Positions 1-3,781 of a stretch of DNA of 6,037 nt are shown piece after piece. The DNA is from Actinomycetota bacterium (GTDB lineage Bacteria; Actinomycetota; Acidimicrobiia; Acidimicrobiales; Ilumatobacteraceae). The translations under genes were made by a program, and so were the position numbers. Within the stretch, counting starts at the first letter, position 1; each line of letters opens with the position of its first letter. The notes under the pieces are model-generated. The model worked only from the letters and a program-made list of their open reading frames with translations. It did not search any database and was not told where the DNA came from. Location of the stretch: positions 1 through 6,037 of the forward strand of contig WLKU01000086.1 of assembly GCA_009701105.1 (NCBI GenBank), given 5' to 3'.

Positions 1-32
1 CTTATCGTCGAACTTCTAATGATCTGAAATCT

Positions 33-230
33 CTAGCGCATGCCCAACAGGCGCTTGATGCGCTTGACATCACCAGAATGAACGTCAACCGAACCATCGA
101 GACGGCGCGTACGTGTTGAAGCCTTGTGTTCAAACAAGTGCTGACGCATCGATTGCTGACGGCGCAATTTGCCGGTGCCTGTCGTCTTAAAACGCTTGGC
201 CGTGGTCTTTGATGTTTTCATCTTTGGCAT
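33..230 (-). CDS. rpmI: 50S ribosomal protein L35
   Basis: L35 is a small basic protein of the large ribosomal subunit. The 65-residue product has the normal family length and begins with the typical MPKMKTSKTTAKRF. It continues with the conserved GTGKLRR and HLFEHKASTRTRRL segments and ends in a basic tail, KRIKRLLGMR. The ATG is preceded by a good Shine-Dalgarno site (AGGAG at 242-238, seven bases away). It lies 48 bases downstream of infC, in the widespread order infC-rpmI-rplT. The 32 bases left of its TAG contain no start codon for rplT, which would begin outside the window. Identity is certain from sequence and context. Confidence 0.97.
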   Translation of the reverse strand: MPKMKTSKTTAKRFKTTGTGKLRRQQSMRQHLFEHKASTRTRRLDGSVDVHSGDVKRIKRLLGMR

Positions 231-237
231 TGTGTGT

Positions 238-242
238 CTCCT
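238..242 (-). promoter_or_regulatory. Shine-Dalgarno site of rpmI
   Basis: AGGAG on the minus strand lies seven bases before the rpmI ATG. It is one of the few clear ribosome binding sites in this window, where most starts rely on gene overlap or have no recognisable site. Confidence 0.75.
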
Positions 243-278
243 GTTGTTTCTGTCGAGATTGTTTGTGGATAAGAAAAG

Positions 279-884
279 TTATTCGGCTGCTGCTTCAGCT
301 ATGACTTCGGCTGGTGAGGTCGGTGCTGGTGTAGCTGGCTTCGTAGTTGGTTTCTTTGCCGCTGCTTTCTTTTCTGGTGAGAGCACCATCGTCATATTTC
401 GGCCTTCAAGTCTCGCCATGGTGTCCACGCGAGCCAATTGACCTAAATCTTCGATAACGGCGTCAAGAATTTTGGTTCCTAACTCCGGGTGAGCCATTTC
501 ACGTCCTCTGAACTGCAACGTGACTTTGACCTTGTGACCTTCCTCGAGAAACTCGTGGATGTGGCGCACTTTGGTGTTGAAGTCACCTTTGCCGATCTTC
601 GGCTTGAACTTCACCTCTTTCATCGTGATCTGAATCGTCTTCTTGCGCGATTCCTTGATCCGCTGTGCTTCTTCATAACGGAACTTTCCGTAGTCCATAA
701 TGCGACATACGGGCGGGTCTGCTTGAGCTGCTACTTCAACGAGATCAAGTTCTGCCTTGGCTGCCCTTTCGAGTGCTTCGACAATTGATACGACTCCAAC
801 TTGTGAACCATCAGCGTCAACAAGACGAACTTCGCGAGCGCGAATTCTTTCGTTGTACCGTGGTTCGTTAATTGGCGGTGCTAT
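279..884 (-). CDS. infC: Translation initiation factor IF-3, probable ATA start
   Basis: IF3 binds the 30S subunit, prevents premature joining of 50S, and checks the start codon and initiator tRNA. Read from 884 the product has 201 residues. The N-domain includes NERIRAREVRLVDADGSQVG (residues 11-30). The family signature RIMDYGKFRYEEAQ is at 61-74. The C-domain runs from the basic linker (RIKESRKK, 75-82) to RNMTMVL (162-168), and an Ala/Pro/Lys-rich tail covers about 170-201. The first ATG in frame (698) would delete the whole N-domain, so it is not the real start. The frame is open back to a TAA at 899-897, and between them lie only AAG AGT CCA GCC ATA GCA CCG CCA ATT. The start must therefore be ATA (884) or ATT (872). 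This fits the well-known use of AUU/AUC/AUA by infC for autoregulation. An indel or frameshift placing the start at TTG 904 is the alternative. Identity is certain; the start is not. Confidence 0.93.
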   Translation of the reverse strand: MAPPINEPRYNERIRAREVRLVDADGSQVGVVSIVEALERAAKAELDLVEVAAQADPPVCRIMDYGKFRYEEAQRIKESRKKTIQITMKEVKFKPKIGKGDFNTKVRHIHEFLEEGHKVKVTLQFRGREMAHPELGTKILDAVIEDLGQLARVDTMARLEGRNMTMVLSPEKKAAAKKPTTKPATPAPTSPAEVIAEAAAE

Positions 885-904
885 GGCTGGACTCTTTTAT
901 GCAA
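881..904 (-). other. Possible seven-codon leader frame overlapping the infC start
   Basis: A TTG (904-902) nine bases after a perfect AGGAGG opens a short frame coding MHKRVQP and ending in TAG (883-881). That TAG shares two bases with the proposed infC ATA, giving ATAG, similar in form to the ATGA overlaps elsewhere in this window. If translated, it could deliver ribosomes to the weak infC start by coupling. Alternatively it is the true beginning of infC seen in the wrong frame. The AAAA run at 898-895 is where a -1 slip, or one extra base, joins it to infC as MHKKSPAIAPPINEP. The sequence is seen; the role is inference. Confidence 0.3.
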
Positions 905-913
905 GCGGTGTGG

Positions 914-919
914 CCTCCT
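914..919 (-). promoter_or_regulatory. Perfect Shine-Dalgarno site in the infC leader
   Basis: AGGAGG on the minus strand is the strongest ribosome binding site in the window. It ends 29 bases before the ATA, too far to serve it directly, but is well spaced for TTG 904. GGAGGC (918-913) can pair with GCCTTC (962-957) upstream with one G-U pair, so the site might be masked in the leader RNA. The pairing was worked out by eye. Confidence 0.55.
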
Positions 920-976
920 GTAGTTGATGACGTCTCAAGTGGCGTTCACCGAGTTGGAAGGCGCGCAGAAGTCGAA

Positions 977-1003
977 GCGCTGGGCACAAAGCCTCACCAG
1001 CAC
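977..1003 (-). promoter_or_regulatory. Possible hairpin in the infC 5' leader
   Basis: In the RNA read leftward toward infC, GUGCUGG (1003-997) can pair with CCAGCGC (983-977). This gives a seven-base stem with one G-U pair and a 13-base loop. It lies about 90 bases ahead of the infC start in a leader that could exceed 150 bases. infC operons are often controlled by leader structure, but I recognise no named leader family here. A chance stem of this size is quite possible. Confidence 0.25.
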
Positions 1004-1048
1004 TGCCGACCCAAACGCACTTGCCAGCCCCGGTTCACGTCCCTAAAG

Positions 1049-1078
1049 ACGATATTTGTGCTGAAATCTTGTGGTCAG
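1049..1078 (-). promoter_or_regulatory. Weak candidate promoter for infC-rpmI
   Basis: On the minus strand CTGACC (1078-1073) is followed after 18 bases by TATCGT (1054-1049). Each box matches the sigma-70 type consensus at four of six positions. Transcription would start near 1042 and leave a leader of roughly 158 bases before the ATA. The fit is modest, and the call rests mainly on the need for a promoter between these divergent genes. Confidence 0.25.
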
Positions 1079-1100
1079 GTGGGAGAACAATGTTCCCCAC
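1079..1100. repeat. Imperfect inverted repeat (operator-like) between infC and the DUF1844-like gene
   Basis: The arms are GTGGG-A-GAACA (1079-1089) and TGTTC-CCCAC (1091-1100) around a central A at 1090. They are ten complementary bases each, with one extra A in the left arm. The inner GAACAATGTTC is a perfect 11-base palindrome. A further copy of the right-arm motif TCCCCAC lies at 1133-1139, 39 bases from the one at 1094-1100. The dyad sits just upstream of the proposed start at 1123, where a repressor could block the promoter. In RNA it could also fold as a hairpin. No regulator is recognised. Confidence 0.5.
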
Positions 1101-1109
1101 TTGGGCTAT

Positions 1110-1115
1110 TAGCGT
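1110..1115 (+). promoter_or_regulatory. Candidate -10 box for a leaderless DUF1844-like transcript
   Basis: TAGCGT fits the actinobacterial TANNNT -10 pattern and ends seven bases before ATG 1123. Transcription would then begin at or next to the A of the start codon. No Shine-Dalgarno precedes that ATG, which agrees with a leaderless message. No good -35 box is seen, and the match is short, so this is tentative. Confidence 0.3.
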
Positions 1116-1122
1116 ATCGCAC

Positions 1123-1452
1123 ATGAGTCAACTCCCCACCGATCCAAACACAGACCAACTCGAAGACGCCGCCGATGCCCTTGCTGACGCCCGGGAACGC
1201 TTGGGCCAAGCCCCAGCAGAAGTTGTTGTGGTCAACCACATCATGGGCCTCTACGAATTAGCAGCAATCCATCTGTCTGCTGAGCCACCACATTTGGTCG
1301 AAGCCGCACTCGCTATTGACGCTGTTGCCTGCCTCGTAGAAGGACTTGGACCACGGCTCGGAGACGAACATGCGACACTCAACGATGCGCTGGGCAATAT
1401 TCGATTGGCTTTCGTGCAAATCAAAGGCGCTATCGCACCACCTACAGCTTGA
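1123..1452 (+). CDS. DUF1844-like small protein of unknown function
   Basis: The 109-residue protein is acidic and mostly helical by composition, with no signal peptide or membrane segment. After an N-terminal stretch rich in Asp and Ala (LEDAADALADARERLG, about 13-28) comes the part resembling DUF1844. It includes VVNHIMGLYELAAIHLSA (36-53), AALAIDAVACLVEGLG (61-76) and NIRLAFVQIKG (92-102). DUF1844 proteins are found beside infC in other Actinobacteria as I recall, which supports the call, but their function is unknown. ATG 1123 is chosen because residues before it look uncoded and a TANNNT box precedes it. ATG 1090 has a GGGAG nearby and would add 11 residues, but it lies inside the inverted repeat. 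The gene is divergent from infC, and its 3' end overlaps csd by 11 bases. Confidence 0.75.
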   Translation: MSQLPTDPNTDQLEDAADALADARERLGQAPAEVVVVNHIMGLYELAAIHLSAEPPHLVEAALAIDAVACLVEGLGPRLGDEHATLNDALGNIRLAFVQIKGAIAPPTA

Positions 1453-1633
1453 TGATCTCCGAGGCCTCGAGATTGCCGAATCGAAGGACCTCAACAAAGC
1501 TCACCTGAGCACCAACCTCAATCTCGCGAGTCAAATCAACAATCTCAGCACAGTGAAATAGGTACTGCTTATCGCCTGCCGCGATGTAGCCGAGACCTCT
1601 GTGGCTATTGAAACTTTCAACTACACCGTTCAT
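1442..1633 (-). CDS. Diverged cold-shock-domain protein
   Basis: A 63-residue protein the size of one OB-fold cold shock domain, expected to bind single-stranded RNA or DNA in the cytoplasm. It aligns end to end with the CspA family. MNGVVESFN matches the usual MxGxVKWFN, HRGLGYI (11-17) stands for RNP1 (KGFGFI), YLFHC (24-28) stands for RNP2 (VFVHF), and EVGAQVSF (39-46) matches EGQxVEF. Several nucleic-acid-stacking aromatics differ: Trp becomes Ser7, one RNP1 Phe becomes Leu14 and the other Tyr16. The RNP2 His27 remains. The start is fixed by an ATGA overlap with the fmt stop (ATG 1633-1631), so translation is probably coupled to fmt. The longer frame to 1678 would lie inside fmt and is rejected. 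The exact role is unknown. Confidence 0.82.
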   Translation of the reverse strand: MNGVVESFNSHRGLGYIAAGDKQYLFHCAEIVDLTREIEVGAQVSFVEVLRFGNLEASEIIKL

Positions 1634-2568
1634 GATCCGAGACGACTCTGCGCATCCAATCGCGCACCCTTCTTCCAATCTTCAGCACTGATACGAGGTT
1701 TGCCTTCTGGCTGTACCTCGACAAGTTCAACAACCCCCTGCCCGCACGCCACCAATACCCGATCGTTCACAACAACCATGTTGCCAGATTCCGAGATAAA
1801 AATCTCGGCTGAAACTTTAAGCGAATGAATCTTGAAGCGTTTGTCATTGAAAAACGTAAACGCACCGCCTACACGAACTTGTCGATCTACAACCACTGCA
1901 GGTTTTGACCAATCGATTTCAAGATCTACTGGCTTGATCTTTGCTGCAACAACCACATCGCCACTCTGAGGTGTAGCCGTTGTTGCACCATTACTCAACA
2001 CATCGATGAGCAACGGATTCGCCATTTCGCCAAGGCGTGCACGCAAAGTTGCAGTGGTATCTGTTTGTGAGATCTGTGTGGTCGCCGACTGCAATATGTC
2101 TCCTGCGTCCAACTGCTCAACAACCTGCATGATGCACACCCCTGTTTGTTCATCTCCTGCCAAAAGCGCGCGTTCAACTGGCGCAGCACCCCGCCATCTC
2201 GGCAGCAAGGAGTAATGAATGTTGATCATCGGTAGCACCTGCAATGCGTCCTGAGAAATGATGTGACCATACGCAACGACAACACCAACATAACTACCAA
2301 CAAAATTTGCGGCACTAGAAGTCACGAGCGAAATTGCATCTGCAACATCGTGAGTTACAGGAATTTGCAATTCAATTGCCGCCTGTTTCACGGGGCTTGG
2401 TGACGTTTGTGAACCACGACCTCTGCGCTTGTCTACACCCGTCACAACAAGATCAACAGCAAAACCAGCTTCGACTAATGCTCGGAGTGGACCAACTGCA
2501 ATCTCAGGAGTGCCAAAAAAGATGACACGCTCTGTTCGTCCCTTTGGCAACGCTGCAATGGATATCAC
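1630..2568 (-). CDS. fmt: Methionyl-tRNA formyltransferase
   Basis: Transfers a formyl group from 10-formyltetrahydrofolate to Met-tRNAi, marking it for initiation. The 312 residues match the usual length. Visible are FGTPE (18-22), the KRRGRG...SPSPVK segment (47-61) corresponding to the tRNA-contacting loop, and the active-site stretch INIHYSLLPRWRGAAP (115-130) with catalytic Asn116 and His118. EQLDAGDIL (151-159) supplies the catalytic Asp154. The C-terminal OB-like domain follows (IKPVDLEIDWSKPA at 211-224 onward) and ends near ISAEDWKKGARL. The start is GTG 2568-2566, which overlaps the def TGA as GTGA. It adds about 14 residues before VIFFGTPE, and TTG at codon 7 is a less likely alternative. 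The gene sits between def and csd in a coupled operon; no Shine-Dalgarno is evident. Confidence 0.97.
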   Translation of the reverse strand: MISIAALPKGRTERVIFFGTPEIAVGPLRALVEAGFAVDLVVTGVDKRRGRGSQTSPSPVKQAAIELQIPVTHDVADAISLVTSSAANFVGSYVGVVVAYGHIISQDALQVLPMINIHYSLLPRWRGAAPVERALLAGDEQTGVCIMQVVEQLDAGDILQSATTQISQTDTTATLRARLGEMANPLLIDVLSNGATTATPQSGDVVVAAKIKPVDLEIDWSKPAVVVDRQVRVGGAFTFFNDKRFKIHSLKVSAEIFISESGNMVVVNDRVLVACGQGVVELVEVQPEGKPRISAEDWKKGARLDAQSRLGS

Positions 2569-3119
2569 GTCAGTCGCAGGTGCACCGGTTCGCTTGATTT
2601 CGGTTGCTCTTCTTGACGTCGATACTCCGCCAATGCGAGTTTGCGCTGATCTGGTGTCATGCGGTCAAACATCAGAACTCCATTGAGATGATCAATCTCG
2701 TGTTGAAACAATCGGGCCAATAGCTCATCGGCCTCTATTTGGATTTCTTCGCCATCGATGGACAACCCACGCACGAGAACCTGCTTCGGGCGCAACATCT
2801 CTACATACAAACCAGGTATCGAGAGACAGCCCTCGTCATACACCCACTCTCCAGACGACTCGACAATCGTTGGGTTGAGGATGATCTGCGGGTCATCGTC
2901 TACGTCGTAAACAAAAATCTGCTTCTGGACACCAATCTGCGGTGCAGCCAATCCGAGGCCTGGGGCCTCGTACATCATTTCGAACATCTGCTCACACAGT
3001 GTCGCGATCTTGCCGTCGACATTCGTGACCTCTGCAGCCATGCTCTTGAGCACGGGGTCTCCGTAGGTTCGAATCGTAAAGCCACCGTGTGGTGCGCCTG
3101 TTGGAGTGGTCTGTGCCAT
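2565..3119 (-). CDS. def: Peptide deformylase
   Basis: Removes the N-formyl group from nascent proteins, the step opposite to Fmt, which follows it in the operon. All three family motifs are present: GLGLAAPQ (54-61), EGCLS (96-100) with metal ligand Cys98, and HEIDH (140-144) with metal ligands His140 and His144 and catalytic Glu141. At 184 residues it is normal in length, with a short N-terminal extension (MAQTTPTGAPHGG) before the conserved FTIRTYGDPVL and a polar C-tail. The ATG has no Shine-Dalgarno, but TAGCCT (a TANNNT box, 3133-3128) ends eight bases before it, suggesting a leaderless transcript. The start is 23 bases from the divergent methyltransferase. Confidence 0.97.
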   Translation of the reverse strand: MAQTTPTGAPHGGFTIRTYGDPVLKSMAAEVTNVDGKIATLCEQMFEMMYEAPGLGLAAPQIGVQKQIFVYDVDDDPQIILNPTIVESSGEWVYDEGCLSIPGLYVEMLRPKQVLVRGLSIDGEEIQIEADELLARLFQHEIDHLNGVLMFDRMTPDQRKLALAEYRRQEEQPKSSEPVHLRLT

Positions 3120-3142
3120 ATGGTGTAAGGCTAGCGAGGCTT
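3120..3142. promoter_or_regulatory. 23-base divergent start region of def and the methyltransferase gene
   Basis: Only 23 bases separate the two ATGs. For def, TAGCCT (3133-3128, minus strand) fits TANNNT and would give a leaderless or nearly leaderless message. For the methyltransferase, TATGGT (3119-3124, plus strand) is a possible -10 box, and GAGG (3136-3139) three bases before ATG 3143 is a weak, close ribosome site. The boxes lie within 15 bases of each other and the plus-strand one overlaps the def start codon, so the promoters, if real, would interfere. No good -35 boxes are seen. Confidence 0.35.
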
Positions 3143-3781
3143 ATGAGCGACGAGCAGTACTTCACCAATCAACCACGAACGCAGTCAACAGCGGGCACAA
3201 GCAAACAAAAAACTGCGAAGCTGCAAGTGGATTCCGAAACGTTGCAAGTGGTGTTGGATAGTGGCGTCTTCGCTCGCAAAGGAATCGATGCAGGCACGAT
3301 GGTGCTGATTGATGCTGCTGCGCGACCTCCCGCGAAGGGTAATTTTCTTGACCTCGGATGCGGCTCTGGAGCAATTGCACTCACACTGGCAACACGCGCA
3401 CCGAAGGCGACTATTTACGCAGTCGATGTAAACGAGCGTGCCATTGCGCTTACAGCCGCGAATGCCAAACTCAACAAGCTGCCGAATATCACGACACTCC
3501 TCCCGACTTCGGTTCCCCAGGATTTGCGCTTTGATCTGATTTGGTCTAACCCTCCCATCCGCATCGGAAAGAGTGAGCTGCATACTCTCCTGCAACTGTG
3601 GTTATCGAAACTCACCCCATCGGGTGAGGCCTGGCTAGTTGTCAATAGAAATTTGGGCTCTGACTCTCTTGCAGTTTGGCTGACATCAATCGGTTACCAA
3701 GTTGATCGCCTCGTCAGCAAACAAGGATTCCGGGTTCTACGCGTACGTCCTACGCGCGGGGCGGATCAATCTGCGTCTTAG
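3143..3781 (+). CDS. RsmC-like class I SAM-dependent methyltransferase
   Basis: The 212-residue protein has a Rossmann methyltransferase core: motif I FLDLGCGSGAIAL (68-80) for SAM binding, acidic motif II YAVDVNERAIALTAANAK (92-109), and motif IV SNPPIR (135-140). The NPP motif is typical of enzymes that methylate exocyclic amino groups in nucleic acids. The layout (YFTNQP near the start, DSGVFARKGIDAGT at 39-52, IGKSELHTLL at 141-150) fits the single-domain COG2813 family related to RsmC/RlmG, which modify guanines in rRNA. It is about half the length of two-domain RsmC, so the substrate cannot be assigned. ATG 3143 is preferred over upstream starts that would run into def; GAGG lies three bases before it. 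The 3' end overlaps priA by 32 bases on the opposite strand. Confidence 0.88.
   Translation: MSDEQYFTNQPRTQSTAGTSKQKTAKLQVDSETLQVVLDSGVFARKGIDAGTMVLIDAAARPPAKGNFLDLGCGSGAIALTLATRAPKATIYAVDVNERAIALTAANAKLNKLPNITTLLPTSVPQDLRFDLIWSNPPIRIGKSELHTLLQLWLSKLTPSGEAWLVVNRNLGSDSLAVWLTSIGYQVDRLVSKQGFRVLRVRPTRGADQSAS

Noticed and set aside
279..698. infC starting at ATG 698 (139 residues)
   Set aside because: This removes the whole N-domain, which is clearly encoded upstream in the same frame, including NERIRAREVRLVDADG.
1085..1095. GAACAATGTTC as a LexA (SOS) box
   Set aside because: The GAAC and GTTC halves are three bases apart, whereas the actinobacterial LexA site has four between them, and the neighbouring genes are not DNA-damage genes.
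1106..1131. TTGACT (1131-1126) as a -35 box for infC with TAATAG (1111-1106)
   Set aside because: The spacer is only 14 bases, too short for a normal promoter, and shifting to 16-17 bases leaves no acceptable -10 box.
1455..1473. Palindrome CGAGGCCTCG with extended arms as a terminator for the convergent genes
   Set aside because: No T-run follows on either strand, the arms have almost no loop, and the bases are explained by the coding sequence of the cold-shock-domain protein.
1634..1678. Upstream extension of the cold-shock-domain protein to ATG 1678
   Set aside because: The added 15 residues are fmt coding sequence in another frame and have no match to the family; the ATGA-coupled ATG gives the exact family N-terminus.
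3738..3756. CTACGCG direct repeats near the methyltransferase 3' end
   Set aside because: Two seven-base copies within coding sequence (3738-3744 and 3750-3756) are expected from Arg/Val/Pro codons and show no further structure.
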